In this document: positions 35,369 to 47,945 of the stretch, in pieces
Layout of the letters: each line of letters begins with the position of its first letter
Position numbering within the stretch: the first letter of the stretch is position 1
From: Zanthoxylum bungeanum
Taxonomy: Eukaryota > Streptophyta > Magnoliopsida > Sapindales > Rutaceae
Direction of reading: 5' to 3'
Length of the DNA: 64,000 nucleotides
Assembly (NCBI GenBank): GCA_019454045.1
Contig: SKCR01036109.1
Span: 1 to 64,000, forward strand
The notes under the pieces: generated by a model
What the model saw: the letters and a program-made list of their open reading frames with translations, nothing else
Database searches by the model: none
What the model was told of the DNA's origin: nothing
Position numbers and translations under genes: made by a program

Positions 35369-38240
35369 TGTAGGCACTGCATTTTTGCATATAAGTCCCG
35401 ATGATGAGTCTCGTACGGAGGCACTACTCTTTAGGTTGCGGAAGTCGCGGGAAACGAATGTCGGAATGGGAAATTCAGAAGAAGTATGTCATCGGATTCA
35501 ATTCACATGTTCACTGCGTTCGTTCGTGCTGCGTTCGTGAACACGTTCGAACGTCAAGCAGATTGCGGGCGTTCGTGTAGCGTTCGAATCGGCATTCGAA
35601 CGGTGTTGGTACTTCTGGTTTTGTTGCTAGCCTCACGCCCAAGGCCAATTAGCCCACCAAAACCCACCCAAAAATAACAAAACACATATTTAACACATGG
35701 TGAAATTAAAACAAATCAAATAAAATCTAAATAATCACATACCTAATTAAAACAAATCAAATAAATCCATTCCTAATTTGAACAAATCACCTCCCTAATT
35801 TAATCAGATGCTTTCCTTGTGAGATACTAATTAGAAATATTCCCCCATAATTGCATGATATCCTTTCCTATTCACACAAGAGGAACCCTAGCCTTTGCCT
35901 ATAATAGAAACACAAATCCAACCCTTGCACTCTCCTAAATACACGCCCAAGCAAAAAAAAGCAAGAAGCAAGCAAATAATTTTCTCTTCTACTATACTAC
36001 ACCACCACGGAAACACTCACCAAATAACCCATCCATTGCCGCATCACACAGCCCTCAAAACACCTTCATATTGCCGCACCATAAGCCTCACATTAACCGC
36101 ACTGCCTATCACCGAGAATAACTCTATGAACTGTACTGCAGTCACCAAAAATACACACTCAAACAGCAGCCTAAACACCGCAAAAAAGTAACCTAAATTA
36201 CCGCATAAAACATAAAACAACATAATTACAGTGGAAACAGTAGCAAAACAGAGGAAACGACAGCTCAAAACAGCGAAGCAGCGAATGAGAGCAGTGGACC
36301 AGTGAACCGGAGGAGTTGCGGAGCATCAACCCTTCCGACGGCCATGTAACGTACTTTCGAGAGACGACCTAAGAGGTTAGACCCGAGGGCACCCTTCTTA
36401 TTTATTCTCATCTTTTTTGTTGTTTATTAGAATTCCCTCGCATGAGAGTCGTTTGTTGATATATGTTGTAGTCCTTGAATGAATGGAATATGTGTTCTCT
36501 CTTGTGGTATATCGGATGGAATCCCGGACGTAAATTCCGTAGCCGAATCCGAATAGACGGTATTGCGGTTTGCACTCGGGATATAATGCCACGTACAACT
36601 TGAGAGATTCACACATTTCATTTCATCCAACCTTGTATTCGAGCATGATTGGGTTGCTAGTATGTTATTTATTTTTTTAAGCATGATTTAGTCATTAGTA
36701 TGCTATTACTTTCTGCATGTTACTTATTTATGCATGATGATATAGTGCGCATGGGCTAACTAGGGTGGATTAAAGGTCCTCTATTCGAGGGAAATGCCTA
36801 AATGCTACATTTTCCATGATGTTTTGCCGCGCCGGACGGAGTATGTTTGATTGAATGTGAGATATGTTTAATCGAGCATACAAGGTCCAATATTATTGTT
36901 GTCTTTATTTTATATGCATTGTAATATAATGTGCATGGGCTAACTAGGGTGGATTAAAGGTCCTATATTCGAGGGAAATGCCTAAAGGCTACCTTTACCA
37001 CGATGTTTTGCCGCGCTTTTTATTATGTCATTTACCCTTTGCATATAATTGCTTTATTTACGCATGCATTGTATTCTTGTGCGCATGGGCTAACTAGGGT
37101 GGATTAAAGGTCCTCTATTCGAGGGAAATGCCCAAATGTTACCTTTTCCACTATGTTTTGCCGCGCCGGACGAGGTGCACCCGATTGAATATGAAATGTG
37201 TTCCATCGGGCACACGAGGTCCTACATTGTGTATTTGTTTATCCATATATGTGTTTGTGTCATTTTAGATGCCATTTTGGCAATCTCGTTCGAACGCATT
37301 TCCAAACGCTACACGAACGTATGTATTATGTCTCATTCCGTTTGAACACGTTTACGAACGCTACACGAACGTATGCATTCTATCTGATTCCGTTCAAACG
37401 TATTTACGAACGCTACACGAACGTATGCATTCTGTCTTATTTCCGTTCGAACGCGCCTCAGAACGCTACTCGAACGCTTGCATTCTATTTACCGTTCGAA
37501 CGCGTTTACGAACGCTACTCGAACGCGCATACATTTTATTGTATCATGCATCAGGTCTCATTCCGTTCGAACACATTATCAAACGCTATATGAACGCGGA
37601 AATTCTGTTTATCGTTCGAATGCGTTATCAAATGATACTCGCTTGCATTCTGTTTACCGTTCGAACGCGTTTATGAACGCTACACGAACGCGCACACACT
37701 GGACAGATTCCTTTATCATGTTTCATGCATGTTTGTTCCCATAGTCATTCCCTTCCCCATCATATGTTTAGTTAGCTCACTTCAATATTTATGCACTTAA
37801 TTGCCTCTTTAGTTATCTCTTTACATTATGCATTTAATTGCCTCTCTTTAATTTGCATGTTTGTACAATTATTGTTTATTTGCGTCTCTGTGTTTATCAA
37901 TATAATGTGTTCATGAAATTATATGCTTGTCATTATTCCAATTTATTTTTTTATGCATGAACTTAGAAGTAGATTATCCTTGGAAATATATGTTGTTTAG
38001 GCTTGGTTAGATTATTGCACAAATCCTTTCATTACAAGTGGCATAAGTAAGGGACCATTCCGAACCCAACGGTTTGAGGTCTTCCCTTGCGAGGGGTGAG
38101 TACAGCTTTAAATCATTTTCCCGGTTCACACCGGGTGGCGAATCCATGTTGTTTCTCCAATTTAGTTCCCCTGCGGGATATTCCGTACTCCCAACCGGGC
38201 CGCGAGCCTGGGACAGCGTCGCCGATTTCTGTGTCCTACA
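35369..38240 (+). repeat. Ogre-F 5' LTR (2872 bp)
   Basis: Matches the split 3' LTR. It contains CGTTCGAACG-type sites near 35510-35610 and a dense array at 37287-37690. A block beginning gggctaactagggtggatt occurs three times (near 36754, 36937 and 37087), each followed by a ttttgccgcg-type ending. ORFs over the array are artefacts of the repeat. Confidence 0.9.
37287..37690 (+). repeat. Palindrome array in Ogre-F LTR (about 8 units)
   Basis: Units of about 46-70 bp each begin with the palindrome CGTTCGAACG or a one-to-two-base variant. This is followed by a TTTACGAACGCTACACGAACG-like part and usually TATGCATTC. The same array is at 54029-54445 in the 3' LTR. Confidence 0.85.
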
Positions 38241-38243
38241 GTC

Positions 38244-38261
38244 TGGCGACTCCACTGGGGA
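38244..38261 (+). other. Ogre-F primer-binding site, tRNA-Arg type
   Basis: TGGCGACTCCACTGGGGA, three bases after the LTR end CCTACA. This is the standard Ogre PBS. Confidence 0.9.
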
Positions 38262-38787
38262 TAGAGAATCGGCCCCGAAATAATGTCTTGTAGTGATTGT
38301 GATTTGTGCTTTAGTTAACCGTGTCTATCGTGGGTTGAAGGGGTTTAATCAAAGGCATTATTAGAGTTAAGTAATGGTTTGGTGTCTTTCTTCATTCACT
38401 ACCTTTCTATAAGGAAAAGCTGCAAAGGCACTTAGATAATCATTACTCGAAGCTTAATGTGATGGACTAATTTGGAGGACTTGTTTTTTATTCCTGTCAC
38501 CAAGGCGATAAGAGCCTAAGAGGCTTGGTATTTAAGAGAGTTCGCTCCACCCTCCCTCTGGGGAATCTTCAATAGGAAATCCAATTGACAGTCAGTCACG
38601 TATCATAGCTCGTTGGCACGTACCGTAAGGTATAAAAAAGGTGCGCTCACTTGGTCATTTGAACCCTTGAGTTGGGAAACCTAGTTATGGGAAATCCTTC
38701 ACCAACCAGAGCCTTTGTCTACACTCCCGTAAACCCACACATAGACCGGAGTTGTGTGACCTATAGCAACTATTTCCTTGTGCTCAT

Positions 38788-39231
38788 GGACCATCCTCAT
38801 TTGGATGCAGTTGAACTTCTTGTCAGAAATGCGAACTTGTTGGGCCATTTAAACTGGGATGAGTTCGTATCCTATGACAACTGGGCCAAAAGCTTCTGAA
38901 ATGTCGATGGGCCGCTCTGTAGAAATTATTGCTTTATGCTTGAATTATCTTTTTATGCTTGTATTTGGGGACCATCCTCATTTAGATGCAGTTGGACTTC
39001 TTGTCAAAAATGCGAACTTGTTGGGCCATTTAAACTGGGACGAGTTCGTATCCTTTGACAATATGGCCAAAAGTTTCTAAAATACCGATGGGCCATCCTG
39101 TGTTTGGGCCCCTTATCATTTGAAGTTGTTTAACCATGTTATCGCAAAGGTGTAAACCTGTTGGGAATTTTCAACTGGGATAAGTTTGCACCTTGCAATA
39201 ATGTGATTGAAGCTTTAAAATGACGATAGGC
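38788..39231 (+). repeat. Ogre-F leader, triplicated block
   Basis: A unit opening GGACCATCCTCATTTGGATG and closing with a CGATGGGCC-type end occurs at 38788-38912 and again at 38969-39094 (period 181 bp). A third, diverged copy runs from about 39100 to 39231. The first two units read as short ORFs, but each frame stops at the unit end. A coding role is not supported. The rest of 38262-39347 shows no gene. Confidence 0.7.
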
Positions 39232-39347
39232 CAACTTATATATTCCATGCATTGCACGCATACATACTGACTGAGAATTTTAAAAGACACCATAGATTCT
39301 CGTTGGGTTAGGAAAAATGGAAGACATTCAAAAGACCGATAGCAAAC

Positions 39348-40582
39348 ATGAGCGAATCAGAGAATGAGGTATCCCTTATGGATCAGTTGGAAACCAATCT
39401 CACCCAGATTACTGAACAGTTGCAAGCCTTGACTACCGCTATGGCCAATATGGCTGTGCCCCGTGCTATGGGAAACTCTGAGAACGATAGGTGTGAAGAC
39501 CCTTCGACTAGATTGAATGATGATATCCCGGGTTTAGATGATGATATGGCTGAATATGATGCGGGGAAAATGGCAGGGTCTCAAACTGAACTGCAGAAAT
39601 CTGAGATCAGGTAGAGTCGGTTACCTGTAAGATGAGGGGCAAGCACGAAGACCTGTTGGATTATGAGGCAATGACGTTTGAGGAAGAGTTGCCAGCTCAG
39701 TTTAAAATGCCGGATATAGCCTAGTTCAATGGGAACGGGGACCCAAGGGTCCATCTCCGGCAGTATGTTTCAGTTATGAGTTAAGTGGGTCTATCCAAGC
39801 GTCAGGTTCAGAAAATGTTTGGGATGTCACTCTAGGGGGCACCCGTGGTATGGTATCACAGCCTGGAGAGGAAGAGCAAAGAGGATTGGAGGGAATTGAC
39901 AGAGGCCTTCTTGAGACAATATGTTACAGATCTGGAGATCGACTTGTCGCTCCGGGACTTAGAAAATACCAAGCAGAAGCCAGAAGAAAGCTTCAAGGAA
40001 TATGTAGACCGTTGGAGGAGCCAGCTCTTGAAAATGCAGACTCGGCCCTCAGAGAAGGACCAGATAAAGATGATTATCAATGGTACTAAGCCCTCGATTT
40101 ATGGAAAGCTGAGGAGAATGACCTCCATGATTACTAATTTTCGACAGTTGAGGGAGACTGTCATGGATATTGAAGAAGAAGAAGCTGAGAACAGAAAGTT
40201 CTATAGCCTGAATAGGAGGCCCATTGGGGGACCATCGGGTACCAAGCCTATTGCTGCTGAGATTGCTGCTATCCGGAACCGGCGTTTCTCCAACCTGGGT
40301 AGACCCTTGTCTAAGGTATTGGAGAAATTAAAGAGACATGGACTTCTGAAACCCTTAGAGACCAAACCACTTCCACACCCTCCACCACCACATGTCAACC
40401 TGAACCAGTATTTCCATTTCCATCAACAGAAAGGCCATGACACTGACAATTATGCCCGCCTCCGCCATCAAATCCAGAACCTTATAGACTCCAAAAAATA
40501 CCCAACCTTGAAAAAGAACAGCCTAACACACACAAAAACCCCCTGCCGAATTACCACTCTGTCCCACCACCAACCTATATGA
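39348..40582 (+). pseudogene. Ogre-F gag, several stops
   Basis: Starts MSESENEVSLMDQLETNL with a short coiled coil. Stops follow at about 39612, 39722, 39781 and 39834, then a long open part (39845-40582). This carries the gag capsid domain (WYHSLERKSKEDWRELTEAF, then YVDRWRSQLLKMQTRPSEK) and a Pro-rich C-terminus with an FHFHQQKGHDTDNY knuckle-like segment. The open frame runs four bases into the next ORF. Confidence 0.82.
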
Positions 40583-41871
40583 TAAACTATGGCCTACCCG
40601 AAAGCCTTGTCCTCAAATCCTTTGACCACCAAGCCTTCTGCCTGGGAATTTGGGATAGCAACAGCGAGGATGAAACAGAACAGGGGAAGAATTTCTGTGA
40701 AGGTTTCTCCAGTAGTGATGAAGATGTGGTAAGAGGAATGACATGCAGCCGGGATTTCTACAGTGATACGGCTGAGAAAGGTAAAGAAGTGTTGACAGAG
40801 GAGGGAGAAGTGGCAGAGAATATGGATAGTACTGAAGGGGATACAGTGTTGCGCCAGCTAAAGAAGACACGGGCACAGGTCATCATCTGGAAATTGTTCT
40901 GTTCGTCACAGGAGCACATACGTGCTATGGTTGAAGCCTTGAGCAAAATAATAGTACCAGAGGGTGCTAATCCTGCAATGTTTGTAGGGTCAGTACAGGA
41001 GGAAACCTTGCAGGTAATAACTTTTTCTGAGGAAGAACTCTCGGCAGAGGGAAGAAATCACAACAAGCCACTATTTATCAGGGTTGAAGTAAGGGGCAAG
41101 AAGACATCTTATGTAATGATAGATGATGGCTCATCTATCAATGTTTGCCCATTGAACATTTTGGCAAGGTTGGGAATGAAGGCAACGGATTTGGATCCCT
41201 CCAATATGACTATCAAAGCTTATGATGATAGCAAGCGAGGAGTTGAGGGTACATTTGCCGCAGTAGTCAAGGTTGGCCCGATTGAGGATGAGGTTGAGTT
41301 CACAGTGCTGGATATCCCGGCCACTTTTGCTTTGTTATTGGGAAGGTCGTGGTTCCACAAGCTTGGGGGCGTGCCCTCCACTCTGCATCAGGTTATTAAG
41401 TTTCCATACGGGGGAGAGATTGTCACCATCCGAGCTGAGGTAGATAGTGTTGTGGCCGCTTTGGAAATAGAACATTTCACAAGGTTCCAAGTGTCAGCAA
41501 CTTTTGAGGAGTAGGTGGATCCTAAGGTGGCTAGGATCATGGAGAAGATGAAGTTTGAGCCGGGTAGATGTTCAACATTGCCGAACTTTAAGGGGCAGAC
41601 TACCCGGAGAGGGTTGGGATACATGTCTGATGAGGATAAGCCGAAAGCCAAGAAGAAAGGGTTGAAGCTGATGGAATGCTTTGTGAAGGCAACGAGATAT
41701 CAGGGAGAACCTAAACCGGTAGAAGTCAATGGGATTGTGGTGCCGGGGTTTGAGATCTTTCAGGATGTGATAAGTGAGAAGTCACTGGCTTCAGAAATTA
41801 CGAAGAATGAAGAAGAGAAATGGGAAGAAGAGCTGATGAAGTTGGAGAGCCTGACCCCTCGAGGAAAATGA
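40579..41871 (+). pseudogene. Ogre-F protease region
   Basis: An aspartic protease fold lies within an acidic N-terminal extension. The active site VMIDDGSSINVCPL is near 41113-41154, and the flap and second half run to LLLGRSWFHKLG near 41330-41370. A TAG at 41512-41514 interrupts the frame, after which it stays open to 41871. A frame change then separates it from RT. Classical Ogres splice an intron between protease and RT; I cannot confirm one here. Confidence 0.8.
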
Positions 41872-41884
41872 GGAAGACCCAACT

Positions 41885-44800
41885 GTGGGAGATGAAGCAT
41901 CTGTGGAGGATGAAGATGTTTATCTCTCTAATTTATTTGAATGTATTCCTGCATCTGCTGGCAATAAAGACAATTATTTTGCTTACTCGTCTGAGTCTCT
42001 CCCTTTTAATTTGCACAACTTGAGTATATTTTATATCAGCTCCACAAAAACAAATGCATTTAACCTTGGTACACCTGAGAGCCCCAGGGAAATTCTAATT
42101 GCAAGTGAGGTTACCTCTGAGGAGCGGGAAAAATTAGAAGAAATATTAGCCAAATATGCCAAAGTGTTTGCTTGGTCCTATGAGGACATGCCTGGAGTAG
42201 ACAGAAGCATCGCCCAGCATACAATACCAACTTATCCAAATATGAAGCCAATGAAACAAAAACTTTGACGGATGAGACCTGAGTGGGCCGATAAAGTTAG
42301 AGAGGAAGTCAAGAAACGGATAGATGTGGGGTTCCTGGAAGTGGTGAAGTATCCTGAGTGGTTGGCAAATATTGTGCCGGTGCCGAAGAAAGACGGGAAC
42401 GTCAGAATGTGTGTGGATTACAGAGATCTTAACAAAGCTTGCCCGAAAGATGATTTTCCTCTACCTCATATAGATGTGCTAGTTGACAGTGCGGCTTTAT
42501 CTGCCATGTATTCATTTGCAGATGGGTTTTCAGGATACAATCAGGTTCTCATGGCTGAAGAAGACAAGCACAAGACTGCCTTTGTCACCGAGGAGGCACA
42601 TATTGTTACAAGGTAATGCCGTTTGGGCTCAAGAATGCAGGAGTTACTTATCAGTGGATGGCCATTACACTATTCCACGACTTGATGCACAAAGAGATTG
42701 AAGTATATGTGGATGATATGATGGTGAAATCAGAGACAAGAATATGGAATATAGAAGCACTGGAGAAGTTCCTTCAGAGAGTTGACAAATACAACTTACG
42801 GCTGAATCCCAAGAAATGTGTGTTTGGGGTAACATCAGGAAAGTTGCTGGGACAAACAGTGGGAATGTGAGGATTAGAGGTAGACTCTGAGAAGATCAAA
42901 CTAATCACAGAGATGCCCGCACCGAAGACTGAGAAAGAAGTTAGAGCATTCCTCGGGAAAATTCAGTACATCAGTCGATTCATCGCCAAGTTGACATCGG
43001 TATATGAGCCTATCTTCAAACTGCTGAGAAAAGACCGGCCAGTGAAATGGAATGAGCAATGTCAAGCAGCCTTCGACAAGATCAGAGAATACTTGGTAAA
43101 GCCTCCTATATTGAAACCTCCGAGACCGGGCAGACCCTTGATATTGTATTTGGCCATAGAATCAGAAGTACTGGGGACAATGATGGTACAGGCAGATGAG
43201 ACAGGGGTAAAGCATGCAGTCTACTATCTCAGTAAGAAAATGCTTCCGTACGAAGCACGTTATCAAGAGGTAGAGAAGATCTTTTTGGCAGTGGTATGGG
43301 CGTCCAGAAAACTGCGGCATTACTTCCAGTCTTACAAGATCCATGTGGTGGCCAAAGAAAATCCATTGAAGTATCTACATTCAGTGCCTTCGCTAGTGGG
43401 GAAGTTGGGAAGATGGTTAGTGTTGCTGACAGAGTTTGACATTGAGTATCTCACCTCCAAAGTAATCAAAGGGCGAGCCGTAGCAGAGTTCCTAGCCTTG
43501 CAACCTATTGAAGGGGATCAGTACAAGTTTGAATTCCTAGATGAAGAGATCCAAGCAATAACAGTTCAAGGATGGAAGATGTATTTCGACGGTGTAGTGA
43601 ATTGCAAAGGAGCCGGAATTGGGATCGTGATAGTGACCCCCGAGGGAGAAACCTTGCCTATGGCCAAGAGGTTGACGTTCGGAGTAACTAACAATATGGC
43701 CGAGTATGAAGCATGTGTTTTTGGATTGACTACATTGATAGCCTTGAAAGCTGAGAGTGTGGAGGTCTACGGAGATTCGATGTTGGTAGTCCGACATATG
43801 CAGGGAGAATGGGAATTGAATGAAGAACGGTTGAAACCTTACCTTTTTCACCTCAGAAAGTTGGCACATGCTATCCCCAATTGTAAGTTTCAGTTCTTGC
43901 CGCGAGAAGAGAATCAGATGGCAGACGCATTAGCTACACTTGTAGTGACTTGAGAAAATCCAGAGAAGTTAGTTTTGAAACCACTGGTACTGACAACAGC
44001 AAGCAGACCCGTTTATGAGATAGAAAGAGTTCTGGAAGTGGAGGTCGACGACGGAAAACCTTGGTACCATGATATTCAGCAATACTTGGAACTCAGAGAA
44101 CTCCCAGAAGAAGCAAGCAGAAAAGACATGATAGCTATTCAGAAGTTGGCTTCTCAGTATGTGGTTTTGAAAGGATGATTGTACAAGAGACAGACAAATG
44201 GCGTTCAGCTGAAGTGTTTGAGAAAAGAAGAAGCTCAGAAGACAATGGAAGAAGTACATGTCGGGGTATGTGGACCGCACATGAATGGGTTGAACTTGTC
44301 TCGCAAGATTGTAAGACAAGGCTTCTACTGGTTGACCATGGAGACAGACTGTGCAAAGCTGGTAAAACATTGTCATGATTGTCAAGCACACGGTAATTTG
44401 AACCATCTGCCTCACACAGAGTTACACGGGCTATCAGAGCCATGACCTTTCTCAGCATGGGGAATTGATATGATCGGGGAGATTCGACTGAATGCATCGA
44501 ATGGACATCATTTTATAGTAGTGGCAGTGGACTACTTCTCAAAATGGGTGGAAGCCGAGTCATTTCGTAACGTCACAGCAAAGCAGATGGCGAAGTTCAT
44601 AGCTCGGAACATCATATGTCGATATGGGATGCCGCATCATGTAGTGATAGATAACGGAGTTTAGTTTCAATGGGAAACGAAGGCAATGCTACAGAGATAT
44701 GGGATAGGACATCACAAGTCGTCATCTTACCGGCCGCAGGCAAATGGGGCAGTCGCGGCAGCCAACAAGATAGTAAAGAAGATATTAGCCAATATGACAG

Positions 44801-45306
44801 AAAACTGCAAAGATTGGGCCAACAAACTACCATATGCCATGTGGGGGTACAGAACATCAGTAAGAATAGCAACAGGAGCCACGCCTTACTCTTTGGTCTA
44901 TGGAAAGGAAGCAGTACTGCCAGTGGAAGTTGAGATACAGTCCTTAAGGGTATTAGAAGAAACAGAGTTACCTGAACAAGAATGGGCCGCACAGAGATTT
45001 GAACAGTTAGCACTGCTGGATGAAAAGAGAATGAAGTCATTACATCGCATGCAGATATATCAGAAAAGGCTGGCCCGAGCCTTCAACAAGAAGGTGCGCC
45101 CTACTAAGATCAGAAAGGGTGACTTGGTACTTAAGCAGTCAAGGCCGTCGACGACAGATCCGAGAGGAAAGTTCAGACCTAATTGGGAAGGATCTTACAT
45201 AGTGCAAAAAGTAATGCGAAATGGGGCAGTGAGTCTGTCAGATTTGGAAGGGAACGAGTTCACCGAGCCGATCATCGTGGACAGATTGAAACAGTACTTC
45301 TCTTGA
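41885..45306 (+). pseudogene. Ogre-F RT, RNase H, archaeal-type RNase H, integrase
   Basis: RT spans about 42272-42870 with MCVDYRDLNKACPKDDFPLP and the catalytic YVDDMMVKSE. RNase H follows (about 43120-43400). A second RNase H of the Tat/Ogre type runs from about 43570 to 43950, with YFDG, YEAC, YGDS and MADAL supplying its acidic residues. Integrase has a zinc domain (44250-44390, CHDCQ), WGIDMIG, VIDNG and a third motif reading NGAVAAANK, where the catalytic Glu has become Ala. It ends VDRLKQYFS before TGA. Stops at 42266, 42868, 43951, 44176, 44443 and 44662 and a frameshift near 42600 inactivate it. Confidence 0.87.
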
Positions 45307-45480
45307 GAAAGAGAAGACCTGGCAGAAGACCTAACCCAACGGGATAAGGAATTCATGCATGCATGCATACACATAACGTATCTGCATTCCTTTTTATGTT
45401 TTGTTTTGTATTGTATTCACAGGTTTCAAAGAAGAAAAACAGAAAGCGGCAAATGCAAGCCAACCAGAAGCAACAATACA

Positions 45481-46190
45481 TCAGTATCAGTATCAGTTTT
45501 GGGGATGGGTCCCGGGGACGAGACCCACATCAGTATCATTATCAGCATCAGTTTTGGGGATGAGTCCCTGGGGCGGGGCCCACATCAGCATTGTCAGTAT
45601 CAGTTTTGGGGATGAGTCCCGAGGGCGAGGCCCACATCAGTATCAGCATCAGTTTTGGGGATGAGTCCCGGGGGCGAGGCCCACATCAATATCAGCATCA
45701 GTATCAGCATCAGTTTTGGGGATGAGTCCCAGGGACGTGACCCATGTCATCAGCAGTTTTGGGGATGCGTCCCAAGGTCGTGACCCACATCATCAGCAGT
45801 TTTGGGGACGTGTCCCAGGGTCGTGACCCGCATCATCGGCAGTTTTGGGGATGCATCCCAGGGTCGTGACCCACATCATCAGCAGTTTTGGGGATGCGTC
45901 CCAGGGTCGTGACCCACATCATCAGCAGTTTTAGGGATGTATCACAGGGTCGTGACCCACATTGTCAACGTTATCGGGATGCGTCCCAGGGTCGAGGCCC
46001 CCGTTGTCGGTTGCAGTTATCGGGATGCGTCCCAGGGTCGTTGGCCCACTGCATCATCATTTTTGGGGATGCGTCCTAGGGTCGTGACCCACATTGTCAG
46101 CGGTATTGGGATGCATCCCAGGGTCGTGACCCCCGTTGTCGGTTGCAGTTATTGGGATGCGTCCCAGGATCGAGGTCCACTGCGTCATCA
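45481..46190 (+). repeat. Ogre-F 3' region tandem repeat, about 15 units
   Basis: Units of about 40-60 bp are centred on TTTTGGGGATG(C/A)GTCCC and a (G)TCGTGACCCACATC-type end. The first units carry extra CAGTATCAG steps, and the later ones drift to ttatcggga. The open frames across it are produced by the repeat. Confidence 0.85.
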
Positions 46191-46317
46191 ACTCAGCTCG
46201 AAGCAGCAGGCAAGTCAGGTGGCAGCTGGCAAGCCAGGTAAGTAAAAATGCATTGCACAACTTTGATAGGATTGTCATTGTCACACACTGCACAAGTCCC
46301 ATCAAAGTGGGGGCGAC

Positions 46318-47945
46318 TGTAGGCACAATATTTTTGCATATAAGTCCCGATGATGAGTCTCGTACGGAGGCACTACTCTTTAGGTTGCGGAAGTCGCGGG
46401 AAACGAATGTCGGAAGGGGAAATTCAGAATAAGTATGTCATCGGATTCAATTCACATGTTCACTACGTTCATTCGTGCTGCGTTCGTGAACACGTTCGAA
46501 CATCAAGCAGATTGCGGGCGTTCGTGTAGCGTTCGAATCAGCATTCGAACGATGTCGGTACTTCTGGTTTTGTTGCTAGCCTCACGCCCAAGCCCAATAA
46601 GCCTACCAAAACCCACCCAAAAATAACAAAACACATATTTAACACATGGTGAAATTAAAACAAATCAAATAAAATCTAAATAATCACATACCTAATTAAA
46701 ACAAATCAAATAAATTTATCCTAATTTGAACAAATCACCTCCCTAATTTAATCAGATGTTTTCCTTGTGAGATACTAATTAGAAATATTCCCCCCATAAT
46801 TACATGATTCTCTTTCCTATTCACACAAGAGGAACCCTAGCCTTTGCCTATAAAATAAACACAAATCCAACCCATGCCCTCTCCTAACATACATTCCCAA
46901 GCAAAAAAAAACACGAAGCAAGAAAATAATTTTCTCTTCTACTATACTCCACCATCACGGAAACACTCACCAAATAACCCATCCATTGCCGCATCACACA
47001 GCCCTCAAAACACCTTCACATTGCCGCACCATAAGCCTCATATTAACCGCACTGCCTATCACCGAGAATAACTCCCTGAACTGTACTGCAGTCACCGAAA
47101 ATACACACTCAAACAGCAGCCCAAACACCGCAAAACAGTAACCTAAATTATGAAAAACAGTGACAAAAAAATATACCTTAAGACACCTCAATTACCGCAT
47201 AAAACAACAGCCCAATACCCCTTAAAAATGCAAAAAACAGTCCCTTATTTACCGAAAACTAGTAAGCCAATACTGTGACCAGAAAATACAGCGGAAACAG
47301 TAGCAAAATAGAGGAAACAACAGCTCAAAATAGCGAAGTAGCGAACGAGAGCAATGGACTAGTGAACCGGAGGAGTTGCGGAGCATCAACCCTTCCGACG
47401 GCCGTGTAACGCACTTTCGAGAGACGACCTAAGAGGTTAGACCTGAGGGCACCCTTCTTATTTATTCTCATCTTTTTTGTTGTTTATTAGAATTCCCTCG
47501 CACTAGAGTCGTTTATTGATATATGTTATGGTCCTTGAATGAATGGAATATGTGTTCTCTCTTGTGGTATATCGGATGGAATCCCGAACGTAAATTCCGT
47601 AGCCGAATCCGAATAGACGGTATTGCGGTTTGCACTCGGGATATAATGCCACGTACCACTTGAGAGATTCACACATTTCATTTCATCCAACCTTGTGTTC
47701 GAGCATGATTGGGTTGCTAGTATGTTATTTATTTTTTAAGCATGATTTAGTCGTTAGTATGCTATTACTTTCTGCATGTTACTTATTTATGCATGATGAT
47801 ATAGTGCGCATGGGCTAACTAGGGTGGATTAAAGGTCCTCTATTCGAGGGAAATGCCTAAATGCTACATTTTCCATGATGTTTTGCCGCGCCGGACGGAG
47901 TATGTTTGATTGAATGTGAGATATGTTTAATCGAGCATACGAGGT
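46318..47945 (+). repeat. Ogre-F 3' LTR, part 1 (split by element G)
   Basis: Starts TGTAGGCACAAT directly after the PPT AAAGTGGGGGC (46304-46314). It matches 35369 to about 36890 and stops at the TSD gaggt (47941-47945). Relative to the 5' copy it keeps about 100 bp more near 47155-47270. Confidence 0.9.

Noticed and set aside
37198..37744. Long repetitive ORFs over the Ogre-F LTR (also 53940-54546)
   Set aside because: They arise from the tandem palindrome units in several frames at once, and no frame is preferred.
45355..46432. ORFs reading repeated GMRPRV-like peptides
   Set aside because: Produced by the 40-60 bp tandem repeat. They are open in several frames and lack a credible start.
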